Assembly (NCBI GenBank): GCA_029582155.1
Contig: CM055897.1
Location: 4,571,001-4,635,000 of the forward strand
Reading direction: 5' to 3'
DNA: 64,000 bases
DNA from: Panopea generosa
Taxonomy: Eukaryota; Mollusca; Bivalvia; Adapedonta; Hiatellidae
In this document: in pieces, positions 23,801 to 38,709 of the stretch
Numbering within the stretch: the stretch's first letter is position 1
Layout of the letters: each line of letters begins with the position of its first letter
Notes under the pieces: generated by a model
Database searches by the model: none
The model's input: the letters and a program-made list of their open reading frames with translations, nothing else
What the model was told of the DNA's origin: nothing
Program-made: the position numbers and the translations under genes

Positions 23801-26800
23801 ATATATAAACAAAAGTGATACTACTATATGCGGGTGTACTCAGTGATTTGGCAGAAGCCTGAGCAGCAAGCTTATTCATTTGTCTGGCTTTAAAAAACGC
23901 ATACTGGCCGTATTAGTACAATGGTTAGGTTTCAGAGATAGATTAAAAAGAAATGAATGTAAGATATGTAATGCTGTACGTAGCATATCAAAGGATTGGC
24001 CCACATTGCCTAACACTATTGTGCAATACTGTTCCGTGTGATGGTTTGAAAAGATACACATTTTTTACCTTAGTAATCTCTGAAAACCTTTGACATGACA
24101 ATTTTGTCAACTTTATCGTGTTAGTACAAAATTGAAAATCTGACCCTCGAGAAAGAACTCTTTTGAAAAACATCCTTTTATCCGAATACAGAAAAGTGTA
24201 TTAGATTTAATCTTACATAGCTCATCATCATATACGATTAACAATGTACAGTATACACGCATCGCAACTCATAGTCAATCAGTTATGAACGAATGAAGTA
24301 ATTAATATTTAGTCATGTTTGTCAATGAAAGTGATTTAAAATATGCACAGGCATATGATATGGAGCATAGTTTACTTTGCATTTAAAAACTTTGTCTAGG
24401 TTTCAAGGCTTTAATTATCAATGATTGCTATATTTGTGGTATTCAACAGTTCAATAAGCTTGTACATATTTGGTATTTTATAATAATATTTCCCAATGTG
24501 CCATTTATCACTACACGTAGTTTAAACGATAATACGGGACTAGACAGCGCCTTTCTAAGAATAAATTCAGCTGTTTTTGTTTGCAGGCAGGTACACTCAA
24601 TCACAAACAGCCGCGCTTATTCAATATGCTGACTCACCTGTGTACATTTAAATACACTACCGTTAAGTCTCGCAACAAACCCATAACTCATTTTAAATAC
24701 TCGTCCTCTGACAAACTACACGGTACGATACATTGTTGTTTATAGATACGACATTTAATATCAAACATAAAACAGCAGACGTACTTTTTGAATTACTTTA
24801 TTTTTTATTATTTACGGATGTTTCAGTGCTTCGGAAGAGCAAAGTCTGTGTAACCTCAACAGTTAAATATAAAATGATAATTAATGTCATTGTATAGATA
24901 CATTTTTTTAATTAACGCACCTGTAAACGAATTGATCTTAATTAACAGAGCAATTAAAAATACACCAACGTCAGGTCGAGATATCAAATGTGTATATATA
25001 CATAGCGAAAAAGATTATATACAATATGCAATGGACAATGTATAAATGCGGAAGTTCTTAATTGTTTAAACGAAATACATGTATGTGTATTGTGAATATT
25101 TTCTATATAATATTATGTAGTTTATCAAAAATGAAAAATAACACACTACTGGTTGAATAATGTATTTAAACACGTTCATTATGAAAGATAGTTTTGGTAT
25201 AAATGAATATATATGCGTTTCTTTTGCTGACTCTAGGTCATTCATCAACAATAAATTGACTATCGTATTCGCTTTCTAATGTAAGAGCAACCAGAAACTA
25301 TATTTTGGTTTAATACAAAATAACTTATCAAGCATTTTTTATTTCTTCCTTATCGATATTTGAAAAGAACACGTAAATCTGCAAATAATATTCTTTGAAA
25401 AATCAAATTCTAAAATGCTTGCATGCACTTAAATTGTGAAATGATAGACCTGGGTTTGCATTTCACAAAAAAACTTACGAAAAAATTAGATCGTAAACGT
25501 AGAAGAAGTATCATTCATAATATTTTAAATATTAATCCAGATTAACCCAACCTCAGGTTGAATATTTCATAAAACGGTGTGTTTCTGACAATAAAATCTT
25601 ATATTCATTCGGATGACCATGAACATTAGTTTGAAAGTGTCTTACTTCACGTTTACGACTGATTATTTTTCTGAAATGCAACCCTGGCCCCGAGGTTATA
25701 AAACTTAATTCATGCTCAATTCAAGTTCGTACTCATAAAATGTCAAAGATTTATTAGAACGCAGACACTTGACTTGGTTTCAAATATGAAAGTATTTCTA
25801 CATTGTACTGTTTTGTGATACATAGTTACAGGTATTTGTATATATTTTGTTGTAATGAGTCAGTTCGTATTTGCGATGAGCATTAACCCGTGAGTTGAGC
25901 ATGAAAGTTATACAACCTCGGACCAGTTAGATAAAGCATCGTCGCCAAACGTTACATTTTTATCATTTAACTAATGAACACTATAATACGTATAAACCTA
26001 TATTATGAGAACATACTTGCGAGACCCAAACCAAGATGGTCAGCTAGTTCTTGGTGATCTTGACTGTGAACATAGTCGAACATACTGCTGCCTGCCATCT
26101 CTACCTATAACAAAGCAAAGGTTAAGATGATAAAACCGGACTTACATAGTAAATGTTGCTACCTGTCATCTCTACCTAGAACATAACGATGGTTGAGCTA
26201 ATACAACCGGACATATATGCTTTAAATAAAACTAAAGAGGCCTCACCTATATCGCCGATATATTTTCGATCTAAGCAGTAAAACTACATGTTTATATCAA
26301 ACATCATGTATTATTCTGTCTCTGTAGTGTAAAATTTGTTATTAAAATACAAATCGCGGCACGTGATACTAAACCGCGACCCGTGATAAAGTCTCGCATT
26401 GGCCAGTATCGGGTTTTGCTAAAACATTGACTAATTAAACGGAAAAAAGACGACCTGTGTATTAACGAATTTCTCATAAATAAGATAAACTACAAGGACG
26501 GAATCAACCATTATCCTCGAATGGGACCTTCCTCATTATGATTCAAAAATACTTTCATCATTTACTGAACAGAAAGGTTAAGGTGATGCATCTTTAGGAA
26601 AAGGTTGGTGAAACTGACGTCAGTACTACCACAATTATTTATTCTTATTCGCCCAACATATTCAAGTGTTGTCATACACACGTGTGCTTCTATTTATGCA
26701 TGAAACCGTGCGCTGTACACTACAGATTGCCGCTCTGTGCCTAAATATATTGAATCGCTAAATGGTGAAATTAAGATATAAATTTGCAAGATATTGACAA

Positions 26801-29800
26801 AAGCCGACTCGAGACCATATTGAATTAAATCCTTAAAAGACTCGTTAAGATGTTAATGACGCTGTCAACAATAACAATGGAGACCTCGTGGGCGTCCGGG
26901 GTCGCCTGTCTCCGATTGAAACTCTTCAATTGAGAGGTAAATTTTATTTAGCCGGAAGGGTTAACACTTCAATGGCATTACAGCGTGATAATGGGCAGCT
27001 AAACACGGAATGTGTTGGGTTTGATAGTTAATAATTGACTATTAACTGCATCAGAGGCAGTGTGGTACTGATTCAAATGCATAGTTCACTTCTCTCTGAA
27101 AAGGGGACCAGAATGTGATTGAAAACTGCTGTTCACAAACGTATGGTTGATATTTTCAAATATCTAAATTTTATTCTTTTCTATATTTTACTTCAATTTA
27201 CTGTAAAATTACATTTCAGTTATCACTTCAGCAAACTATAGTGTTTACTTACTAATGGGTTTATTACAAACAAATGCATGGTATCTAGAGAAAAAAAATC
27301 AAAACAGTTTGTCATTTAATCACTTAAATTAATATATATTTGTATTGTAATTGTAACATGTGTTTGGGCCGGTGACCTCTATCGCTAATAAACGATAACA
27401 TATCAATCATGGTGCACACTTCTGAGATACTTCACATTAAAATAACGCTTATATAATATACACAATATACACACACGATATATTTCATCTTATCTCTACT
27501 GTCCAGTATAGCGTGCATGGTATTGGCAGTGATATTGACCAAGTTATACCAACTTACTTGTGAAAGCCCGAGGTATATGGATACTGTTTCTGATATGTAC
27601 AAAAATCTGCCATCGTTGCTCAGTGTAAACGCAAACCCGTCCAGTGACTGTAATAAAATCAAAAGTCATTTAATTTTCAGGTGACACAAATTTGTAAACA
27701 TCACGAGTCACAGTCGTGTTACTTTATTTAGCAGAGATGAGTGACTGCAGGTTCCTGTCTAAATTTTGGGTGGTAAATCTTTGAAACACAGTTTCTCCTG
27801 AACATAGTTGTGTGATTTAGGTTTCAAAATAAAGGGCTTGATTTTGTGTGGTAATTTTTTTAAATTTAAATAAATGAAGATTTTTTACGCTTACAATAAT
27901 TTTTTTTCTGATTATTTTCTCAATTTTAAACTCAGTTTTAAATTTAAAAATAGGAGAAAAACTTCTTAAGATATCGATATGAAATGTTCGCCACCCTAGA
28001 TAACTTACTTCTTTATCTTTCTACATAATTGTTTTATTACGATGATGTGTTGTTATTTTTTTTATTTTGTTAAAACAAGTATCCTACCTTTTTGTTAATA
28101 AAAATAAATATTTTCGTAAAAATTCCAACATTTTTGTTTTCAGTCCGTTATAATTTAAATTCAGAAGAAAAATATTAATACTAGTAATTGATCATTGTTA
28201 ATAGTCAACATATTTATCAGCTCTACTTTGGTACCACAAATATTAAATTCAGACACAGGTTCAAAGAGATATTAAAGAAGTACAAACGGTTCAACCCGAA
28301 ATTTCAGTCATGTACATGTATTAGCCTGACCGCGGCGTGATCTAGTTGTTGTTTTTTTTTATTTTTTTTTTTTTTGGGTTTTTTTTATTTAATCTTTTAT
28401 TCCTTCATACAAGGAAAGCATATGGTAATAGAAGCTTCCTCGCTTGATGCTCAGCATTTAGAGGAGAGTTCTAGGTCTGATTGGCCCGGTGTCAGTATAA
28501 TGTGACTGGGTGGGGTATCATACCATGTGTCTGCGGCATGATACTGTAGTGTGACAGCGCTTAGAATACTGTCTCAAGTAGACACCGTCGCGATATGACT
28601 GAACAATTGTTGAAAACGACGCTAAACACCATACAACAACAACAATAATATTAGCCTGCCAGTCTCTGTAATTAAGTCACTGATAAGGAGAAGAAATCTC
28701 CCAACATGTTAACGGACTGTGACGTTTATTTAGTACGTGATTGTGTATCCATCCTTTACTTACTAGTTCTGTATTGCCTTGGTGTTGGGACGGATATGGA
28801 AGAGGGTGCACAATCAGAGAATCATCGGAACAAACTTAGGAATTAAGTAATTCTAGTAATTTTAAAGTTATGGAGTGTTTTTATGATGGGTATGGATTTT
28901 AAGCGAGCATAACTTTTTAACTTTTTAATTTGATAGTAAGCATACATGGTATTTAATATTCGACATAACTCAACAAAATTCAAATAATTTGAAGTCTGAA
29001 ACAAGAATAATATCTTGTTTTCTCATTTTCACGATACCAACATTGTGTTAGGCAAGAACGGGTATAACTTTTTAAAAGTGTTTGCATTGAAACGACGTTT
29101 TATTTGCAAGATAATATTTTAATTGTAGTACATATGTTCTAAAATTTGGATTACCACTAACAGTCTGCTATATCACGTTAATTTGGAGATAGAGTTGTGG
29201 CATGGCGTATTTATAAATATCATAGTTCTCAAAATAAATTTAGGACCATATTTTCTGTTCAATATTTTTGCCTTGATGTTACTCATTATCTCTAACATTT
29301 TCTATTGTCTTGTTTTGTTATATACTTTAATAATTATTAAAAAGGATCAATGCAATTAATCGGAAATGAAATATTTAATTGGATTATTAAAATTGATGGA
29401 ATTATACCAGTTAAATTCTTTTCCTCAAATTATTTGAGGAATAAATGTTTAAACAGACCCTGAATACGAAGGCATGCTTCTTGGCTTTCAACATTTGGCC
29501 TTAATATCAGGAACTTATATAAAATGTATAAAAATGCATCTCCTGGAAAAATGTTGATAGAATAATTGGCAAAGTTTTTATTCAAAATTCACAGGCAACT
29601 GATCATTTAGTTGTACATAACCTTAGGTGTTTTATAATGTGTTGGTCATTCAGAATGATTTTGAATAAAAAACAATGCTGTTTGAAATAGAATTTCGAGT
29701 ATTTTCTTTGTTGGAGCATACACGTGTTGTAATCATGATTATTTCAACATTTTGTATACACAATCTGCTGGGAATTGTCTCCTATTGTAAAGAATTTCAT

Positions 29801-32800
29801 TGTATATAGTAAAAGTGTTAGTTTTTTATCCTTAAATGAATGAAAGTAAAAATAATCGAAAACGATATTTCGTAAGAATTTACGTGAATACGCGAACGTT
29901 CACAAAACTTAACCAGTTGATTATTCTTTTTTTTTTCTTTACTTTATCATCCCTCGATTAAGCTTATAACCTTCACCCTTGACTTCTACCCTTACCCAAC
30001 AGATAACACCACTTTTCTGAAATAATAACACTCCGTCACGTCAGCAAAATCTCAGAAAATATGCCGCGCTTCATTTTATTCAGTGTTCTGTACTTTCCCA
30101 TATTGAAAGAGTCACGTGACGGTGCCCTTAATCTGGTTAAGACATTTGAATTAACGGGTTTGCCAATCTGTCTGTCTCAGAATAACAATGATGGAACAAT
30201 TTTCTGCCAGTTAGACGCCTCTTGGATGTTTGTGTCACGTTCTACAATCCCGATGACACCTCTCGGATCACGTGCGCCATGTAACGTGTCCATCACACGA
30301 CTTGTAAATTAGATTCCGGAACTGAAAGTTTTTAAGATCTCGCTCATGGCGAGATAGAAGAAATCTATATCGGTGAATAACCAGTACATTGCAGATACTT
30401 TAGTTTATTGAATTTCTAGAAGATTTCGTCCCATTAGAGCAATAAAGTACCAAGTTTATATGAAATAAAAAGGCACTTGGTGATATTTGCACAAATGGGC
30501 GATTTAAACCTTAAAACATTAAAACAGTCTCTTTCATACTGAGTTGAACAATATTATAAATAAAATCGTGCAAAAAATATAATTTTAGAACATCCGTAAT
30601 ATTTTGTCAAGGTAATTGTGCGATCCTGAAATAATGATAATGTGAAGATACTTCATTTTGAATAAATTGATACCACCGTCGATTCTACAAAATAAATCAA
30701 AACATTTTGAAATCAGTACACTTTTGACAGGAGATCATGATTTTATATAAAATATCTCAAATAGAAACTATCTGTTGTACGATCAGCAGAAACTTACCAC
30801 AACGTTTAACATGGACAAAGATCAAACATTAGTTTATATACATTTACAAAATTCATTTTCCATAAGCATATAACGAAGTACTATACTTTATGAACTATTT
30901 TAAGCATATAACGAAGTACTATATTTTATCTTAATAACTCGTTTAAACATATAACGTAGTACTGTACTTTATAAACTATTTTAGCATATAACGAAGTACT
31001 ATACATTATGAACTATTTTAAGCATATGACGAAGTACTATATTTTATCTTGATAAACTCGTTTAAACATATAACGTAGTACTGTAATTTATAAACTATTT
31101 TAGCATATAACGAAGAACTATACTTTATACACTTTTTAAAACATATAACGAAATACTATGCTTAATAAACTCTTTTAAACTAGATCAAAGTGTTACTATA
31201 ACACTTCTGTTTCGCATTTTTTAGTTTTTAATTATTTGGTGTTTTTATCATTTATTACTTGTTCTGCTATTTGAAAAAATAGCTTTTGTTACCTGCACTT
31301 ATTCTTATAACACGTGCGTTTGAAACAGATACATTCTTAAATTAAACATGAACTCTTTGATTACAGTTATTAAATAGATTTAATTACCATGATGAAAATA
31401 ACCTCTTACATTGATGTGAATATATATCTTAACCGATTATGTTTGTTATGTACAGTCAAAGTAAGCAACCATATGCTATTTTGTGCCTTACAACGCCTCT
31501 ACTAAACCGCTGGTTTTGCGGTTTCATGTATTAAATTTGTCCTTCTATTCAATATGTTCTAAGAAACAATTTTAATATACTGAAAATATGTTTAAACAAT
31601 CGACAAAAATACTTTAAATTGTGTCATCAAACAACAATTTTAATCTTCAATCAAATGTGATCTAGCTGTATTTACACTAGTTATCATAAATTGAAGCGAA
31701 GTTGCTTAATTTTCAAGATCTCTTTATTTCTCCATCAAGAACATAATTTATTCATTGAAATAGTAAAATGGATTAATGTGTTGAAAATTCGTATGATTAA
31801 TCTTTATAATAAATCCGTCTTTATCTAATGAAAATAGAAAAGAAATTAGGCAAAACTCATCCAAATGTTCCAATGCATATGGAATAAGGGCAATCCACTG
31901 CCAAGCTATGTTTGAAACTGACGGACTTAATAAAAGTCAATTTTCTGAGGATGAAAACGACTTTGAAGAAATCTCTCCCAATATCGCGGAGCTTCGCAGA
32001 ATCCGTCTTTTTACCAAAACAATTCATTATATTGCCACACATAATAAATGGAAGGTTCAAATTTGATTATAGTCTGCATTTAGTAGGGTCTCTAAAGAGA
32101 CAATCAATCACCAGTTTAATACCCGTGCCATTCACACTGCTCAGAAATGTTATTAATGCACTGGTTATTCAATATCAGAGTCCAGTCCAAATCCCCCGAG
32201 ACTTGGCGGGATTTTGTCATGTGAAGCACGTGAACGTTCCCGCCGTGACATAAATACGAATAAACAATTACAACAACAGTTTCTGTTCTACTAGACCTCT
32301 GGGGCGACATAAACACAGAGCCGACAAAAGATAAAATTTACTGTATATTAATTAAATAATTACAAGCAGAAACCGTTGACTTCTTATGGTTTATGTTAAC
32401 AGTATTTATGCAAAACAATACGATTTTATGAAAACTGTGTACATATTTCATTGCTAGAGTTGATAATAACGTATAACTGAGATGGAAGATTACGCTGAAC
32501 TACAAGTGCAAAAAGCTTTGATTCACAATGGTTACTAGAATGTACTTTCCAATTAAGTATACACAGGGTGGTATTGTAGAGCGTAGAGTGTTGGCAGCTC
32601 ACTCAAGAGGTTGCGGGTTCGATCCTCAGTTGACCCAATGCCTCTCCAAAACAATAATCAATATTGATTTTACCCAGGGAACGGGTTTGAGAGCGGTTCA
32701 TATAAGCATTGCAATTATTCGCATTTAGACTTAAAATGAATTACTATACATTAAATAAATATCAAATGTACTAAAAGCAACATGGATTATATTTTATCAG

Positions 32801-33128
32801 TACTTATACTGGTAGTAGAGGGATTTTTTGAAGCGAAAGCGATACAATAATGTCACCAGTAAAAACACTGTATCTGTTTGCTTAAAGGTAAACACGCTAT
32901 AAATGTCTTAAAGATGAACTTGTTTTTAAAATGGATAAAAAGCATCTCATTATCTTATTATCATGTCAAATTCACCAAAACGTGACAAAATCCTATTAAA
33001 ATTGATGTGGTAATTTTGAAACGAACCACACCTCCCCCCTTCTAAAAATAGACAGCACTTTAATAACGCTTGGCGATCTTACATCGTCATTCGGACTCTT
33101 TTTAAGATTAAACAATTTGTTTTATTAC

Positions 33129-33182
<54 letters not shown>

Positions 33183-36100
33183 GTTTGTGACTATGATGAC
33201 ATTTTCCTGACACAAGATGACGATGTCTAAGTAAACATAACATTGTATTTACATGGACAAACAACACCACGTGGTCAGTGGGCGGGGCGATAATCGTTCT
33301 CGCGTCAGATCAAGTATCCAGGTTCTTTGGGTACACAGGATTTGACTCCATCTTAATTCAATAGGCGAAGGAGCCAGGGGGTGGGGAGGCCCACCCCATC
33401 CAAATATCCAAATATTCAGGTTGGGGGAGCAGCATATACTTTGGGACCTAAAAGTTTACATCCTCATACAGTCTCTCCTCAGGTTGCCCCCCCCCCCCCC
33501 CCCCGCCCCCACATTCAATAACTGAAACGCTCCTACGCCCATGAATTTAACTAAATGTCGAAAGGAAATAAAGTTAAACGGAATAGTACGTGTTATGACA
33601 GCTTACAAGGGGAAAAAAACATAATAACATATATTTAGTTTTACTGATTGGGTTTCTTAAATCATGACCGACAAATATGACCAACAAAATCAATAACTTA
33701 TACTATATATAAACCGTTTTACTACCAATACTATTCTTCACCTTGAGGTAAACATGCCTGACGTTCTGCACTACTGAACTTTTAACTTATACGAATAGGT
33801 AGACAACGTACCTTATGTAAAGTATGACACAGTAATTTTGTAATGTCAAAATCTAATCCATCAAGAGGCCTCACACATAACAAAACAATAAATGTCAAAC
33901 ATTAATATTATCATTATGATTATTAAGCCATTGTCATTATTAAATTACAAATAATAAATCTATATAAACAATTTTATGCTTTAATGAGTCTGAACAAAAT
34001 AATAGAAATTGGGACGCTGATTTATAAGTAGATTTCTATTTAAAATTAAATCAGTTATAATAGAAAAGTATAATAAAAATAAATGTTCGTTTTAATCCTT
34101 TGAAACATGCCTTCATACTCAATAACACTTCCATGCTGGCCTAGTGTAATCCAAAAATACAGATATTTAAAATCATTAAATAAACAACTAGAAACTGCCC
34201 TTAAATAATTAAAAAAAGAAAGATGATGGCAAAAAAAAAAATTTTTTTATTATTTTGCAATGAACAAAAACAAGCAAATTAAAAGAAAGAAAATATTCAA
34301 TAAGAGACGACACTGACACAGCAGCACATGAACTCCTATATCAGTGTAACTGCAGAGGACTCACACTTCTAGTATCTGCCTTGGATACTCCGGATAGAGT
34401 AAAGCTTAAGTTCCATTTTTCTTCTTTTTTTTCAGGACTTTTTATTGCAGTGATTTATTTTTTCCTACCATGTGTTAAAAAATAATCAGTATTTTAGAAA
34501 TCATCAGTGTAAATTTGATGTGTAAATTTGATGCTGATTCCAGATTGCTATGCTTTTTTTGAGGGTTTATAACAGAAGTACAATGTTAAGACTATTAAAA
34601 ACTGACAAAATGGTATTGCTTATATTGTTACATAACTAGCAGGTGGCTGTCCTACTTAATTAACCTGATGTTAAAACATGTAAGTATGTGAAGATTACCT
34701 GTAGAATGTGTGCCCCCTGGTGCATTTCAAACAACTCAACAGCAAGACCGGTGTTGTTTCGCCGCCGCTGACCGCCTGTAGGTAGAGATAAAAGTGTATG
34801 GTTAGCTGGAGTCTGTTAGTGATAGGAGTTAATATCTACCGTCAACTGCTTATTTTGGTTAAAATGAAATTAAAATGAACGGTTGTTGAGAAATGTCATG
34901 TCCAGTTTAAGAGAGAATATATCAGCTAGTTACAAGCGTTAATATCTCCCGCTGACCGCTTGTTTGGTTGAGATAAAAGTGTACCGTTTAGTGAGAATGT
35001 TATGTCCAGTTAAATGGAATATATCAGCTAGTTGAATGTGTTTATATCTCCCGCTGACCGCTTGTTTGGTTGAGATAAAAGTGCACGGTTAGTTGAGAAA
35101 TATCATGTCCAGTCAAAGGGATTATATCAGCTAGTTGCATGCGTTAATATCTCCCGCTGACCGCTTGTTTGGTTGAGATAAAAGTGTACCGTTTAGTGAG
35201 AATGTTATGTCCAGTTAAATGGAATATATCAGCTAGTTGAATGTGTTTATATCTCCCGCTGACCGCTTGTTTGGTTGAGATAAAAGTGCACGGTTAGTTG
35301 AGAAATATCATGTCCAGTCAAAGGGATTATATCAGCTGGTTGCATGCGTTAATATCTCCCACTGGCCGCCTGTTTGGTTGAGATAAAAGTGTATGGTTAG
35401 TTGAGAAATGTTATGTCCAGTTAAAGGGATTATATCAGCTAGTTACATGCGTTAATATCTCCAGTTGACCGCTTGTTTGGTTGAAATAAAAGTGTACGGT
35501 TAGTTGGGAAATGCCATGTCCAGTTAAAGGGATTATATCAGATGGTTGCATGCGTTAATATCTCCCGCTGACCGCTTGTTTGGCTGAGATAAAAGTGTAC
35601 GGTTAGTTGAGAAATGTTATGTCCAGTTAAATGGAGTATATCAGCTAGTTGCATGCGTTAATATCTCCCGCTGACCGCTTGTTTGGTTGAAATAAAAGTG
35701 TACGGTTAGTTGGGAAATGCCATGTCCAGTTAAAGGGAATTATATCAGCTGGTTGCATGCGTTAATATCTTCCCGCTGACCGCATGTTTGGTTGAGATAA
35801 AAGTGCACGGTTAGTTGAGAAATAGCATGTCCTGTCAAAGGGAATATATCAGCTAGTTGCATGCGTTAATAGTCTCCCACTGGCCGCCTGTTTGGTTGAG
35901 ATAAACGCGTACGGTTAGTTGGGATATGGCATGTCCAGTTAATGGAAACATATCAGCTAGTTACAGGTCTTAATATCTCCAGCTGACCGCCTGTTTGGTT
36001 GAGATAAAAGTGTACGGTTAGTTAGGACACGTTCATGTCCAGTTAAAGGGAATATATCAGCTAGTTGCAAGCGTTTATATCTCCCGCTGACCGCTTGTTT

Positions 36101-38668
36101 GGTTGAGATAAAATCGTACGGTTATTTGAGAAATGTCATGTCCTATCAAATGGAATGTATCAGCTAATTACATTGGTTAATATCTCCCGCTGACCGCTTG
36201 TTTGGTTGAGATAAAAGTGAACTGTTAGTTGAGAAATATCATGTCCAGTCAAAGGAAATATATCAGCTGATTGCATGCGTTAATATCTCCCGCTGACCGC
36301 CTGTTTGGTTGAGATAAAAGTGTACGGTTAGTTGGGATATATCATGTCCAGTTAAATGAAACATATCAGCTAGTTGCATTCGTTAATATCTCCCGCTGAC
36401 CGCCTGCTTGGTTGAGATAAAAGTGTACGGTTAGTTGGGAAATGGCATTTTCAATAAAAGGGATAACATCTGCTAGTTGCATGCGTTAATATCTCCCGCT
36501 GACCGCTTGTTTGGTTGAGATAAAAGTGTACGGTTAGTTGAGAAATGTTATGTCCAGTTAAATGGAATATATCAGCTATTTGCATGCATTAATATCTCCT
36601 GCTGACCGCTTGTTTGGTTGAGATAAAAGTGTACGGTTAGTTGGGATATGTCATGTCCAGTTAAATGGAATACATCAGCTAGTTGCATTAGTTAATATCT
36701 CCCGCTGACCGCCTGCTTGGTTGAGATAAAAGTGTACAATTAGTTGGGAAATGACATGTTCAATTAAAGGGATAACATCTGTTAGTTGCATGCGTTAATA
36801 TTTCCCGCTGACCGTTTGTTTGGTTGAGATAAAAGTGTACGGTTAGTTGAAAAATGTTAAATGGAATATATCAGCTAGTTGCATTCGTTAATATCTCCCG
36901 CTGACCGCTTGTTTGGTTGAGATAAAAGTGTACGGTTAGTTAAGAAATGTTATGTCCAGTTAAATGGAATATAGCAGCTAGTTACATGGGTTAATATCTC
37001 CCGCTGACCGCTTATTTGGTTGAGATAAATATGAACGGTTAGTTGAGAAATTTCATGTTCAGTCAAAGGGAATATATCAGCTAGTTGCATTGGTTAATAT
37101 CTCCCGCTGACCGCTTGTTTGGTTGAAATAAAAGTGTACGGTTAGTTAAGAAGTGTTATGTCCAGTTAAATGGAATATATCAGCTAGTTGCATTGGTTAC
37201 TATCTCCCGCTGACCGCTTGGTTGGTTGAAATAAAAGTGTACAGTAAGTTAAGAAGTGTCATGTCCAGTCAAGTGGAAAATATCAGCAAGTTACATGAGT
37301 TAATATCTCCCGCTGACCGCTTGTTTGATTGAGATAGTATTGGTGAAGGGGTTGTGTAGTAGGGGGGTTGGGTACCAAAAGGTAGGTCCAAGCTACTCGC
37401 CGGACGCACATAATGTGAAATAATGCACAGCTAAACATAAATGACGTTATTATAATTTCTTACTTCATGACAATTCCATATGTTGAATATATCGTTCCTG
37501 TTTTTTCTGTTCGTATAGTACCGAAGGTATAAATCTAATTTTAACTGGCAGTACATATAGATAATGTAAATTTGGTCAATACTACTCAATGAAGCTGAGT
37601 TTGAATTTTTTTTCAAATAACCATTGAATCAGGTCTATTTATTACTTATTTAAAAAAAAAACATGTTTATAAATGCTTTATAGACACAAAATGGAGAAAT
37701 GTTTTCTCAGTCACATGATTTATCAGGATTTTTCAAACTTTTAAAATTGGCTAAAATATATTTTTTTCCAATAAATCAGGCCTATATATATATTCAATGA
37801 CCACCGTATTGCCAAAATATATTTATTTTAACCTGTAAAATGATATATTAAACAGATGATTTCCTTACTTGAGCTACGCGCCTAGGTGAGACTAAAATAG
37901 ATTTCCCGTTTAGAAGTGCAACATATTTTGTGACGTATTAAATGAGTCACGTGTTTTCATTTTAATTTCAAACTGATCCATTTTAGTTTATGCTAATTTG
38001 TTTTTAGGCTCGATTGCGATGAAAGCTCAAAGCTTATATAAACCGCTCTCGAGTCCGCTTCCTAGGTAGAACCGGTACTGAGTGTTGTTTTATGAGAGAC
38101 ATCGAGTCGACCGGGGGATCGAACCCACAACCTCTGGTGTGAGCGGCCAACACTATATCCATTAGACTACCGCCCCGCATTTTACAGATGGTTGGATCCA
38201 GGATTTCGGTTTAGAGGGGCGTGCAACAAAGAATCTGAACGGCCAAAAACGTTTTCAGTAGAAATATTTTAATTCTATACATAAGATCCGTATTTGAAAT
38301 TAATACTTTTAATAGATAGACTTTTATTAATTTATAGTACCTTAGTCATTCTCACTGTAATATACAAAACTGTATATACTAGGGTATCATCTTAGTATAA
38401 TTAGTTGATAACTCACGTTGGTATGTATACCACTGTTAGTATGTTAGTATTAAACGCATTGTCAAACGTACATTATATTCGTTTACAAAAAATTGATAAA
38501 TTTCTTATGTATGTTATACTGTTATCCGTTTTGTTGTTGTGTTATTTATTATTCTTTTTATCATTATTTTATTAGTATTGTTCTTCTTCTTCTTCTTTTT
38601 CTTCTTCTTCGTTTTCTTGTTCTTCTTATTCTTCTTCTTCTTCTTCTTCTTCTTCTTCTATCATTATC

Positions 38669-38709
<41 letters not shown>

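Noticed and set aside
27725..27745. Duplicate of the exon 3 acceptor (gtgactgcagg)
   Set aside because: Only about ten bases resemble the true site and the flanks do not; chance similarity is enough.
33079..33270. Poly-Asn frame (also 63161-63475 and the poly-Leu/Phe frames at 38493-38747)
   Set aside because: Translated triplet microsatellites without coding context.
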